Notes: generated by a model from the letters alone, not told the origin. Counted from the stretch's first letter, positions 33,074 through 44,357 are shown. The stretch: 64,000 nucleotides of DNA from Hexactinellida sp. DTS-2022 (GCA_028753945.1 JAPNXP010000010.1:3723042-3787041); one strand, 5' to 3'. Numbers and translations: made by a program.

Positions 33074-34574
33074 TTTTCGCCATGTCATCATCACTATGAA
33101 GGTGTTAAATTATTTCAGAAAGGTGTTCCTTAAGGCAATGACCCTTAGTGAGTTGGAAGTTTCGTTTTAGCTCACTTAATTTAAAAGATATTCAAGTTTC
33201 AGTAGAATATAATAAGTGATGAGTCAGCATTTTTTATGTGCGTGTTGGGTGATCACCCAACACCATTACACCAACCAACCCATTCGAAATATAGAATTCA
33301 CAAAATTGCTAAGACACATTTTTTTACGATGTCATCATCACCTCAAGGTGTCAAGACCCATTTGTAGAGGTGTTATGTGGCATAAGGATAATTTAATAAA
33401 TTGGAAGTTTGTTTCCATCTTGTATCATCTCTGAGATTTATGATATTTGATTAATTAGTATAAATAATTATTAATATTATTTATTATATAACACCAATTT
33501 CAATGTCAACTTACAATTATTAAGTTAAATTATTTTGTCATAAATAATTAATTAATTAATTTGGCTATCAAATTTCAATTCCGCACACTCGATGACCCCT
33601 AATAAACAAATTGGAAGCATCTCCATAAGTCATAGACTGACTGAATTAATTATAATTAATTACGTCATTATATTAACAGTGGAATAATATTCTCGCAGAA
33701 GTAAATATAATCACATAATCTGTCGTTGTTATGAAATATATAATCTTAGTTTTCAATTAGAAAATAGAAGCCTACTCGATCTCACAAGTGGAATCAATAT
33801 AAGGCCGTATAAATAAATTACTTGTTTATCATCCCCGCCCGCCCCAATTTTTACTATCCGTCCGGATCTATTTTATTATTATCTTATGAACATAATCGTA
33901 CAAAATATAAGCAATAAACTTGTGTAAAGTACCTACTATGCATAAATTTTTAATAAGTCCTATATTTTAGAGCATTACTTAAATTATTTGGGCATTGTCA
34001 TGTTACTTTCTAATTAAATTAAATATTAGATATTTTTTTTGGCATAGGGTGATGTTATTTGCATATTAATGGGATTAAAAAATAAAAATAAAATCCCGTC
34101 CGCCATCCCAATTTCTCGAAAAATATGGATGATAAACAAGTAATTTATTTTATGTGGCCTAATTATCACAAGTTGAAACAATAGAATTAGATTTAACACT
34201 TTCAATTGAACTGAAGTGTTAGTAAACAAAGGGAATTTGCAACTCAATAGTGGCACAAATGAAAGGCAATTTGAAAATTCGTGCACTGTGAAAAGGTGTA
34301 GAATTTAATTCTCTATCGAAAGCATATAAATTTAATTTTCGGGTACTATTTATTGTTCCTGTTTCAATATTAAACAGGTGCAAATATGTGTCAAAAAAAA
34401 TGTAATAAAAAATCGTGACCCCAGGTGCACATCTGTAACCCATGAGACACATATCCTGAAAATTTGAGCTCTTAGTTAATTAAACTCTGTTCTGTGGAGT
34501 GGCTACGGAACTAATAACTAACCAAGGCAGTAAGATTAGAACTGGGCCACTATACTATAGTATAGTCGGCACAG
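33074..34574. mobile_element. ACTGTGCCGAC element, fullest copy
   Basis: The segment 33211-34574 is the reverse complement of 49416-50582: shared blocks include GATGAGTCAGCATTTTTTAT, AATTAATTAATTTGGCTATC, GGTGCACATCTGTAACCCAT and the terminal ACTATACTATAGTATAGT then CGGCACAGTAA. The segment 33120-33210 (CCCTTAGTGAGTTGGAAGTT) also occurs at 51237-51310. No protein is visible. The terminal 18-bp palindrome recalls Helitron-like 3' hairpins, but there is no CTRR end. Confidence 0.7.
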
Positions 34575-34734
34575 TAAAAATGGAAATAGAAAGAGAAATA
34601 CATGAAAAAAGGAAATAAAAGCCAAAGAACATGGAAAGAACAAAACTCATTTAGTATATTAAGAAATTATATACAAAGAACTAATTAAATTACGAAAAGG
34701 GAAAATAAGGGGACGGTAAATTAGTCCAGGATAG

Positions 34735-35560
34735 GCCGATAGGTTAATGGTACGCCAACAGGTTAATGGTACGCCGAAGTGGTTAATGGTACGCCAAACA
34801 GGTTAATGGTACGCCGAAGAGGTTAATTGTACGCCAAAAAGGTTAATGGTACGCCGAAAAGGTTAATGGTACGCCGAAGAGGTTAATGGTACGCCGAAGA
34901 GATTAATGGTACGCCAACAGGTTAATGGTACGCCGAAAAGGTTAATGGTACGCCAACAGGTTAATGGTACGCCTAAGAGGTTAATGGTACGCCAAGAGGT
35001 TAATGGTACCCTAACAGGTTAATGGTACGCCTAAGAGGTTAATGGTACGCCGAAGAGGTTAATGATACGCCAACAGGTTAATGGTACGCCGAAGAGGTTA
35101 ATGGTACGCCAACAGGTTAATGGTACGCCAATAGGTTAATGGTACGCCAACAGGTTAATGGTACGCCAACAGGTTAATGGTACGCCAACAGGTTAATGGT
35201 ACGCCGAAGAGGTCAATGGTACGCCAACAGGTTAATGTTACGCCGAAGAGGAGAATTGTACGCCGAAAAGGTTAATTGTACGCCGAAGAGGTTAATGGTA
35301 CGCCGAAGAGGTTAATGGTACTCCAACAGGTTAATGGTACGCCAACAGGTTAATGGTACGCCGAAAAGGTTAATGGTACGCCAAGAGGTTAATGGTACGC
35401 CGAAGAGGTTAATTGTACGCCAAAAAGGTTAATGGTACGCCGAAAGGTTAATGGCACGCCGAAGAGGTTAATGGTACGCCGAAGAGGTTAATGGTACGCC
35501 AACAGGTTAATGGTACGCCGAAAAGGTTAATGGTACGCCAACAGGTTAATGGTACGCAGA
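34735..35560. repeat. Minisatellite 2, 18-20 bp unit
   Basis: About 43-45 units of GGTTAATGGTACGCCAACA or CGAAGA type, in the same orientation as minisatellite 1. It starts 160 bp after the end of the element at 34574. The junctions are sharper here than in minisatellite 1. Confidence 0.97.
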
Positions 35561-35773
35561 ATATTTGAATCGATTCTTTAATTTGATTTTAATTTGATTT
35601 TAATTGCTTTGATTTTTCCTAATTGATTTTGTCCTTTGATTTAATTCATTTACCCTGCGTACCTTTAACCTGTTTTGAAGAGGTTTCCTAACATAAACCA
35701 TCTTGAGTTTAATGCCATTCATTCATTATGTATTGATAATAAGTTATATTATTAGTTATTTATTTGTGGGGGG

Positions 35774-35942
35774 CGTCGTTAGTCCAAATTCATATGTATG
35801 CATTAGTCCAAATTTGTTATGTTTCGTTAGTCCAAATTTTAAAAGTGTCAATATTCCAATAACTCTGGATGTTGTCGTTAGTTCAAATTTCAAATTTGTC
35901 ATTAGTCCAAAAATGTAGGATATTGTCGTTCGTCCAAAAATA
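35774..35942. repeat. MULE C terminal array, left
   Basis: About six diverged units of GTCGTTAGTCCAAATTT type, with variable spacing. The open frame reading through it is an artefact. Confidence 0.8.
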
Positions 35943-36149
35943 TTGGGCTTAATTTAATATGTAAATTGTTGTTAATTAGTTCACATAGGAAAAGAATTGT
36001 GACATTTATCTGAAAAAGTTTAATTGATGCTTGTTGAAAAATAATAATGAATAAAATTGGGAAATTCAAAACTAAAATGATGAAAGTATATTTAGAAATA
36101 GAAAATAAATTAAGAAGGAATATAAATTGAAACGATTAGATAAAATTGG

Positions 36150-38331
36150 ATTTTAGCTGAGGAAAATTTGAAATGTGTCCACGATTGGAGTTCTGCATGT
36201 TGGACAAGTATTACCATTTGTGTAATGGTTTGGGTACATAGCTCACAGCAGTTTGCGTGTTTACATGGAAGGAATATCCATGTATTTTCCCGTGCACCTA
36301 GACAAACCCACATGAATTGAGATTATGTAACTCCTGTTCTGGCTCTTCTTCACTTACATCCGAATCATCGGAGATATAAACAATAGTGAATCATCTAAAA
36401 TTGTTTTCGATAATGATCGGCTTATGGAATTCAAAAATTCCCATGGAGTATAGATTCCATTCATGAGCTTTTCTTTACACTTTCTATACTCCATGTTACC
36501 CTGACGTGTATTTTCCTCGATCAGTAATGTCTTTTCCTTGCTCCAATCGAGAGATTTCATTGTCATAATCTGCAATTGTAGTATTAAGTGTATCCAGAAA
36601 TTTCCATATTTGCGGGTGACTTGTTTTGAATAAACATTTTAGGCGTGCGTGGTAGCTTTCTGCCCCGTTGTTTGTAACATTCTCTAAATCAAAAATTGAT
36701 AATTCATTTGATTTAACTTCAATTAACCAAGATCTTTTAAAATATTTGAGAAAGTCATCAAGTTTTAACTTTTCTATCATTGGTAGTGCTGGAATTTGAA
36801 GGAAAGAGTAGGTGGAATGGATCAGATCACCTGGTAGGAAGGGAATTGCCATTATTTGCCGCAAGAATGATTCGAGTTCTGTCATACTTGTATGTCGATA
36901 ACTTGATGCCAATCCATATCTGTGTATGTGTTTCCATATCGCTTGTGTATAGTGGAACCAGCATCCATGAAGTTTGGTTCCTGGATAAACATGCTTGAAT
37001 GCATTCCGTGATCCTCTTTCCCAATCAGACATTGTGCTTGTAGGTTGTAGTTGAGGAATAAGTTCTTTTAGCTTTAGGATTACTGCCGTATAAAGTTGCT
37101 CATCTTTATTTGTCATCAAGCAGTGTATAGCTGGAATACTGTGTCTTCCAACTGTGAGGAAAATCGTAAACAACTGGTAATATAGTTTGGAAACAACATA
37201 GAACGTGCCGTCATATTGAATATCATGGATATCTGCCATTAACAGGCCTGGGGTCAATTACTCTAAAATGTAATATATTACTATTACTATTACTTATATT
37301 TCTTCCTATTACTATTACTATTACAATTACATTATTATAATATGTAATATATTACTATTACTATTACTTTTATTATTACTTTTACTATTACTATTACAAA
37401 TTACTAGACATTTACTAAGACTTTGCTATGATTCAGAGTGTCTGAAGTTATTATTTTAAATGATTATCCCACACAAACAAAACCAAGGTTCTCGCTAGGC
37501 CTCTATCAAAAGGTGCATGCCCTTCTTGAATGCTATTGTACCCTTTATTCACATGTCGTAAGTGGGCATGTGCCCTTCGTGCCTTAATTTTATTTTAACA
37601 ACTTCCTATTTCTTCACGAAAAATCAAATAAGCCAGTCCGAAGTTATAGAATTGTAAAGGATAATTCCTATTACAATAGGTTCTATTACTATTACTATTA
37701 CTATTACATCCTATTTGAAACACTATTACTTATTACTATTACTATTACTTCTAAAATGTAATCGTTACTAATACAATTACTATTACATATTACTATTACC
37801 CCAGGCCTGGCCATTAACGTGAATATTTTTCAGAGAAAAATATAACCGCTATCCGCTCGTCTAATTTGATAATAGCTTTTAAATTTGCAGCAAAGTTTGT
37901 TGTCGGTAACATCTCGCAAAATTCAACTGCAGACTTAGGGAGTCTAGGTTGCGAGTCACATCTTGCTCTATACACCATAGATTCACATTCTTTGAAAGTG
38001 ATTTGATGAGCTGATTGATCTGTCCTAGTAACATTGTTGAATATTTTCTCGAAGATTATCCTTAGAAGAGCTTGCACTTTTCCTGAATTTAGCTTTTAGC
38101 AAAAACTTCTGCCTTGTATTCTTCTACTTCATGATTATGTTCTTTTTTAGGAAATATTAAATTAACTTCAGGAATCAATTTAGCGGACCCTTTGCAAGCT
38201 TTCCTGAAAAGCACGCATTTTAAGTAAATGTAAGTTGATGTCGGTCGGCTGTTCAAGAAATATTTGTACCCATCAGGGGTGGAAGCAATCTTACCTCCCT
38301 TGCGTTGATATTCTTCAATCTTGTATTCCAT
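36150..38331 (-). pseudogene. MULE transposase with FLYWCH finger and C-terminal RING
   Basis: The minus strand, from ATG at 38331, encodes a FLYWCH-type domain (YKYFLNSRPTSTYIYLKC, then KEHNHE). The MULE catalytic core follows: IQYDGTFYVVSKLYYQLFTI, TMSDWERGSRNAF, GCWFHYTQAIWKH and NNGAESYHARL. An acidic linker (SDDSDVSEEEPEQE) leads to a RING-type finger: a CxxC pair (one-base shift inside), FLPCKHANCCELC, and NTCPTCRTPI in a shifted frame. It ends with TAA near 36157. Frameshifts occur near 38090, at the MITE insertion, and in and before the RING. The RING belongs to the gene because the linker runs into it in one frame. MULE copies A and B have no such extension. Confidence 0.75.
37243..37809. 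mobile_element. 567-bp hAT MITE with exact TSD inside MULE C
   Basis: Ends CAGGCCTGGGGT and ACCCCAGGCCTG are inverted repeats. The octamer GCCATTAA flanks both sides (37235-37242, 37810-37817). Subterminal regions are long runs of TATTACTATTAC. The insertion lies just upstream of the DGTF catalytic motif. Confidence 0.95.
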
Positions 38332-38542
38332 AATAGTTACTTATTTTAGTTATATTGTAAATTCTCATGTTTTTATAAGAAGCATTTAGTATTCAATAGC
38401 TACTGTTATTGATAAACAGTTATATTTAAACACTCTGTGGTAAGTATAAAAGCGGCAACTTGTATACGATAAAACCACAATGGGACATACTAATAAATCT
38501 TTAACAAGTATTGGTGAATGTTTGGATTTTGAAAGAATTCCA

Positions 38543-38710
38543 ATATTTTTGGACTAACGACAACTTTGAAATTTGGACTAATGACAACTTTGAAATTTGG
38601 ACTAATGACAACATAGCAAATTTGGACTAACGACAACATCCTACATTTTTGGACTAATGACAACTTTGAAATTTGGACTAACGACAACATAGAAAATTTG
38701 GACTGATGCA
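38543..38710. repeat. MULE C terminal array, right
   Basis: About seven units of TTTGGACTAACGACAAC type with variants TTTGGACTAATGACAAC, the inverse of 35774-35942 and better conserved. Confidence 0.85.
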
Positions 38711-38869
38711 TGCGCCTCATTTATTTTAGCAATGTTATCCATGGTTGGTTGAGTTGAGTCAACAAATTCCTTATATTATATTATTTTATTTAATGTATAG
38801 TAATACTAGAATTAAATAGAAGCCAGCTGGAATTTATAAGTTAAATCAATATAATTATCGAAAGTTGAA

Positions 38870-39345
38870 TTGCTAGAGTAGGATTTAACAAGTTAAATCA
38901 ATATAATTATTACAAGTTGAAACAATCGAATTAGATTTAACACTTTAATGAAATTTAAGTGTGAGTAAACAAAGAAATTTCAACCCCCATTTATGGCATA
39001 AATTGACCCCTTTATTGAAAAATTTCTTCTCCCATCAGACGCAGAATTTTATGGTGAATCCAAATATGAAATAAAATTTGGGGGTTTAGTAAAACATCAT
39101 TTTAGTTATGGACCAGACAAATTTTGAAAGGTGTCAAAAATGTGTCCAAAATTGGTTAATCAAAAATCGTAACCCCAGGTGCAAATTAGACGGTCCAACC
39201 GCACCTACATGCCAAGTTTCAGCCCATCAACTATAAAGCTCTGGCCAGGGTACCGTCTACGGAGAAATAATAATAATAATATCGATAATAAAGGCAGTGA
39301 TTTCAATACTGGGCCACTATACTATACTATAGTCGGCACAGTAAT
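38870..39345. mobile_element. Fragment of the ACTGTGCCGAC element
   Basis: ATAATTATTACAAGTTGAAA, AATTAGATTTAACACTTT, AAAAATCGTAACCCCAGGTGC and the terminal GGGCCACTATACTATACTAT then AGTCGGCACAGTAA match 33.9-34.57 kb in the same orientation, with diverged middle sequence. GGTGGATCCGTGC at 39385 recalls the direct repeat at 26050. Confidence 0.65.
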
Positions 39346-39364
39346 AATGCACTTGCACCACCTG

Positions 39365-39942
39365 CACCTCCGAACTTTGCGCCCCGGTGGATCCGTGCAT
39401 GGTTGTACTGCACTTCACTGTGCTTCTAACTTGATTAAGACATGACAATAGTTAGACTATGTTAATAAACAAACATATACAATTATATATAGTGTTATAA
39501 CATCATTTGAAACAATGCACTTCCTTTTAACCATGGTGCAGGAAATTAGATTGTTGAACAGGCCTTATATAACGTAGGTCACCACTATTCCTAATAGTGC
39601 AGCGGCACAACCATACAATACTTCATTTTTTTAATAAAAGCACCAAATTTGTACACATACTTTGATGTAGTGCGAACATTTTTGGATATTGAGGAAATTG
39701 AAAGAGTGTATATCGGCCATGACAGCTCGTCAAAGTTAACACGTCCGATAGTGTTCGCCGGACTTGTTTCCCATAAAACTTGTTCAAATTAAGCTACATC
39801 GTTTTTTTATTGTTGAATTCGGTTTCCAAGTAAAATTTCCAATAATTTGATATATCACATGACCATATTTGGAAGAATTTTTGCATGGCAACGGTGGAAT
39901 GTACAAGGAATTTGTCAAAAATTCCATTCTCCAATTGTGTCC
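39365..39942. other. No gene seen
   Basis: Apart from a GCACCACCTGCACC piece at 39350-39370 shared with the MITE at 28876, no coding or repeat signal was seen. Confidence 0.35.
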
Positions 39943-39946
39943 TTAA

Positions 39947-40666
39947 GGTTAAATTACGGCAGATTCATGTAAAAAAACACATAAATTTCGTTTTGAAGTA
40001 AGATGTTTAATTTTCACATATATAATAGAAGACATTATAGCTATATCGAAACTGAAAACGAAATCGAATTATTTTGAATAAATTCGATTTTATGGGGAGT
40101 GCAGTTTTATGGTAATACAAAAGTCCCATAGGGGGATTTCTTCAGACTCCACCTGATAAGTGTGTCGATCTCAAGATCATTATTAGCTAAAGACATATTA
40201 TGTGCGATATATCACATAGATCATCGTTATATGCTGTAGGTGACTGGTTTAGAATTTTGATTTGACCTAAATAAAAAAAGTTGCGACCTTTTGAACTAAA
40301 GAAATCATTAAAAAGGTCATGTTTTTTATGAGATATTTGATAAAATGTTTGAAAAATAATTTCAGAGTCATAATTCAAAAATGTAAACCGACTACCAACT
40401 CCGTACGCTTATAATCTTTCAATATTGATTCTGATAACAAACATTGATGGCCGCATTGCCAAATTACACTATAATATCGACCACCACTTTTTGAAATCGC
40501 CCTATGGGAGATTTGTATTAGCCAAATATTGAAACCGACAAAAAATAAAAAGTATAATATATTGAGACATTTTCTTTTTTGTTTATTGCTTTGTATCGTA
40601 TCTTGATCTATTTCTAACAATTACAGATTAATACAAGAGATTTCATTCCCGTGGGGTAATTTAACC
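39947..40666. mobile_element. 720-bp TTAA-flanked MITE, complete copy
   Basis: Ends GGTTAAATTAC and GTAATTTAACC are inverted repeats. TTAA lies outside each (39943-39946 and 40667-40670), the target used by piggyBac elements. Two related copies are at 8145-8836 and 16034-16303. The interior is non-coding with CCCATAGGGGGATTTC and GTCCCATAG blocks. Confidence 0.85.
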
Positions 40667-40743
40667 TTAACCAATCGAGTGACCCCTATTTCGACTCCAC
40701 TCAACTACCTGAGTATAATTATATACCTACCGATCCCAGGGGG

Positions 40744-40812
40744 GATACGAACAGTTCGGTACATGGACATTTCGGTACAGACAATTCGGTACAGGACAGT
40801 TCGGTACGAATT
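40744..40812. repeat. Short TTCGGTACA tandem array
   Basis: Four units of ACAGTTCGGTACA or ACATTTCGGTACA type. The style (short spaced units) resembles the MULE terminal arrays, but no partner array or transposase was found nearby. Confidence 0.7.
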
Positions 40813-40907
40813 TTTCTTTTGATATGTAATTAACGAGAGATAATCCAGTTGAATTAATGAAATATTGAGTAATAATATGAAGAATTATATATAATGGTAT
40901 AGATAAT

Positions 40908-42005
40908 TATGAGGCGTTGATTCCAATCCAATGAGCCACACCCTGTAGAAACTCTATAGGTTGCCTATGAAAGTAACTATGTATTAAATTTTTAAGACCC
41001 TCTTCATTGGCGTTGTCTTTTCGACGTTTAGTTGGCTTATCTCCAGAGATTTGTAGGCTTGAAGCCTACAAACAAACTCCAGACATCTACGCACTGTTTT
41101 AGGGTCATGATGATTCGCCATACGAGGACGATTGAATTGAAGACGGTATCCGACGGCCATTTCAATGATCCTCGATCCGTAATATCAATAAGTTTATATA
41201 TCGTCGTTTCTTCAGGATCAAACAGTAGTTCTTTGTCGACAGTCAGAAAATTTCGACAAGAGCGACAATTTTGAGATCTCTTGATATATTGGTGAACACA
41301 GTAACCAGCAATAAAAGCTAAATACTGTATGGTTTGTTTATCAAGTACGATATTAGAAAGATCTTGAAGCTTTGATAGAAAAGGTTCCAAGTCAACTTGG
41401 TTATTATCATGATCCAGCTCAATGGAAAGAAATATTTAATAAAATTGTGTAAATTACTTTCTTTGAAAGAGGACTGTTGTGAAAATAATTTAAGTATACT
41501 GGAAATCTTTAGTCGACGTTCAGTTTCGAGGATCTGAGAATAAGACACATGATAATTCGATCCAGACATCATCCTATACAGTCCACAATGATGTTCAAGG
41601 GAATCAGTCTGTAAGAAATAATTTAGAACGTAGGCGACATAGGCGTCGTAAACCGCCCGGGTGCCCGGAAATGTCCGGGCGGGCCGAAGGGATTGTCCCC
41701 ATGCTACTAACACTATACTCCGAGTTTACCCGGACATTACCCGGAATTTCCGGGCGGCCCGAAGGATTGACCTTTGCATTTACGACGCCTATGGTAGGCG
41801 AGTACGCACTGGGAGGTTAAATGATTAACTTAGATGGGAAGGGTAAGACATGTGTGTTTGAAGTTGCTAAACGTTTGTGGGCTTAACTTCCCTTCTTTAC
41901 CTGGTAATGATCTCCACACATCAATCCAGTTAACAATTTGGTCACACAGATCAAATCTTGGATCATTGAGGAATAGTTGTTTTGAGTATTCGTCTTATAG
42001 AGGTG
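40908..42005 (-). pseudogene. P-element/THAP9-like transposase, C-terminal part
   Basis: The minus strand reads DPRFDLCDQIVNWIDVW and GKLSPQTFSNFKHTCLTLP, then after a nested MITE FLQTDSLEHHCGLYRMMSGS and ILETERRLKISSI. Next come YLAFIAGYCVHQYIKR, NCRSCRNFL and DRGSLKWPSDTVFNSIVLVW. This is the conserved C-terminal region of P-element and THAP9 transposases (PLExHFGxxRxxxGxN, then AGYxxxxxxxxxxCxxC, then GGLxxPS). The tail ends at TAA (40908) in a shifted frame. There are several frameshifts. The THAP finger and N-terminal catalytic half are not adjacent. The homologue at 57985-59194 aligns over the same span. Confidence 0.85.
41638..41793. mobile_element. 156-bp hAT MITE with exact TSD inside P-like remnant
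   Basis: Perfect inverted ends CATAGGCGTCGTAAA and TTTACGACGCCTATG. The octamer GTAGGCGA flanks both sides (41630-41637, 41794-41801). The interior has CCGCCCGG and CCGGGCGG blocks. Removing it rejoins the P-element-like frame. Confidence 0.96.
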
Positions 42006-42510
42006 ATAAACTCATAAACTATATAATGAGCTAATTAAATATTAAAATTCGGATAATTTTGACGCAATTAAAATTTACAAATTCTGATTTCGGATTTGAA
42101 TTCCTCACAATCGAACTACTCTAGGTGCTAAATATCTAATAATTACGATCATTTTACACTGAGATACAGCCTCATTCCCATTTATGCTGCTTGCGCCGCA
42201 AGTGTCACATGGCAACGACACTGGCACTTGATGGATATTTTTTGAAAATCCCTAATTAAATTTTTTAAAATTTATAATTATAGCACTAAATGTAAAGTCA
42301 TTGTAGGGTATTTTAAATAGCCTGCATGAAATCCTTAAAATCAGGGGTGGCGAGTACGATATAAGTTTCGAGTTAAATTGAGAATTGATCAGTATAGGAA
42401 TACATTTACAGTAATAATAATTTTCCATCCATCCTTAAATCAGGAAAAATTGATTCGAATGTCAAAACCTACTAGAAAATCGAAAATGATATGCTACCTG
42501 CAATGCACGA
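42006..42510. other. No gene seen
   Basis: ATCAGGGGTGGCGAGTACG at 42341-42359 could be a hAT terminus belonging to the transposase remnant that follows, but I could not find a convincing matching right end near 45.6 kb. Confidence 0.35.
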
Positions 42511-44026
42511 TTAGTTAGGCCCAAACATATTCATTCTTTGAGAATTCCATTCCGCAAATTCATCTTTTATTCCATCAAGTTCCACTTCACAAGTGACGTC
42601 CCTATGAGCTAACAATATTGCACAGTGGTTAAGACGCTGATGTGTTTGGCTGTTTCGCATGTATGTGTCGATTCTCCTTAGCATGCTGAATGAACGCTCA
42701 GCTTTGGATGTGCTCACTGGAAGGGAAACGTACGTCACGCATAGAGCCTGCATGTTTGGAATCATCCACTTTAATGCGGTCTCATCGACAAGTCTCCTTC
42801 TAAATGTGGTGATTGTTGCAGGCTCATCGACTTGTCGGCACCTTTCAAACCACATGTTCTCTCATACCGCAAGTTGTCCAGGGTGACGTCTCCTTCGTAG
42901 AAGTGTGCCATGTGGTGAGATAATAATCGGCCATATCCTCGACCTCAAGTGCACTACGGAGCAATCCAACCATCTCAAGGTCTTGTTTGGAATAACGCTT
43001 AGTAATTGACCTCGCTGCGGTGGTCATAACAGCGAGATAGATATGACATAGAATTCCCGAATCTGTTCGTGGGTCAGTATAGCGATCGCCCCTCTTTATG
43101 CTCTATTCGCTCTTGGCAGGACCGGGAGATCGAGCTGGAGAGTATCTAAGGCACTAAGTTTGACACAGTTGTATAAACTCTCGGATTTCGCTAAATTGCC
43201 TCCTGCAGACAACGACACAGCTAAAGAGTTAACCCAGCCTTTCACATCTCCAGTTGTTGCTTGTCGACTCTGACACGTCTTGTGGATCGGACTGACTACC
43301 TGAAGAAACTTCTGAATTATTCGGAGACAATAATATGTTTGAAATTTCTCAAGGTTTTGCAGGAAGCTGTCCGCAGTGGTTCTATTGACGGCAGGTTCAG
43401 AAGCATCATCTTTTAGAGCCTCCAAGAACTCAAGAATAGAACGATAATGTATGAGGAACGCTTCCACGGCTGGTAGGTGCATTACCCACCGTGTGGGACA
43501 TAGGGGCCGTAGGTTGTGGTTCTCTCTCTGTCCAATCTGAGCCAAAATTGCATTGAATCGTGCCCACTTTGATGGTGAATTTTTGATTAACTTTACATCA
43601 CCATTCATTCTTTCAAGTGCTAGAGAAGCCTGGGTGATGCCATTCAAAGATTCCTGCACAACTAAATTGAGCTCTTGACCGAAACAGTATATGTAGGTAG
43701 ATTGCCTACTATTTTCTTTGAGAATCTTATCGTATACTCCATCGTATCCTTGGTCTCTAATCCCGTCGATTGGCAAATCAAAACTCATCAAAGATGTCTT
43801 TACAAAGTTAAGAAGCGTTCCTGAGTCCGTACGAGCGGTGCTGTGAAAACCCCAAATACTTCTTCGCTTTCCATATGAACATCGCAAAAACGCAAACACA
43901 AAGAGACTTGCTCTGTCGAATTGATATCCGTTGTTTCATCAATTATGATCGAAAACAAGGGAACTTTTGCCTTCCCAATGGATTCATTTCTGATTATTTT
44001 GATCAGATCTCAGAGTAGAGGGTGAG

Positions 44027-44274
44027 CTGGGGCGCCGGCGATGCGCCGGAGCTACGGGTGCACAAGTAGAAATGATAAACCAAAACCAGGGGGGCAAAGC
44101 CCCTGCACCCCCCTTCATGCACCGTTTAATAATATATTTATTGATTTAATATTTTGTTGAATTATATAAGAGTTATTGATTATTATGGTAGTTGGTTAGT
44201 TAATTTTGAGTAATATTTTTTTGGGTGAAAAAATTGACCGGAGCAACGGGTGCACCCGTGCCGCCGGCGCCCTA
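44027..44274. mobile_element. 248-bp MITE with GC-rich ends
   Basis: Ends CTGGGGCGCCGGCG and CGCCGGCGCCCTA are imperfect inverted repeats. GGTGAG flanks both sides (44021-44026, 44275-44280). CGGAGCTACGGGTGCAC and GGAGCAACGGGTGCACCC lie just inside each end. It interrupts the hAT gene upstream of the DETTD motif. Confidence 0.8.
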
Positions 44275-44357
44275 GGTGAGATATACATTTCAATACTTCG
44301 TTCTGTATATCCTTGGAGCAGAATTTGAACTTCGCGGACGAAGAAAGATATTTAGAG

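Larger units (their letters stand above)
35774..38710 (-). mobile_element. MULE DNA transposon, copy C (distinct family)
   Basis: A minus-strand FLYWCH-MULE-RING pseudogene lies between two arrays of the same motif in opposite orientation: GTCGTTAGTCCAAATTT units at 35774-35942 and AAATTTGGACTAACGACAAC units at 38543-38710. They act as terminal inverted repeats. A 567-bp hAT MITE (37243-37809) splits the transposase. A/T-rich TTATTTATTT words flank both ends, but no clear target duplication can be defined. Confidence 0.8.

Noticed and set aside
34540-34580. Canonical Helitron 3' end
   Set aside because: A palindromic stem is present, but the sequence after it is CGGCACAGTAA rather than CTRR, so only a loose Helentron-like resemblance is kept as a hypothesis.
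35703-35918. Open frame over GTCGTTAGTCC repeats, and its counterpart at 38490-38720
   Set aside because: Both lie in the MULE C terminal arrays and mirror each other.
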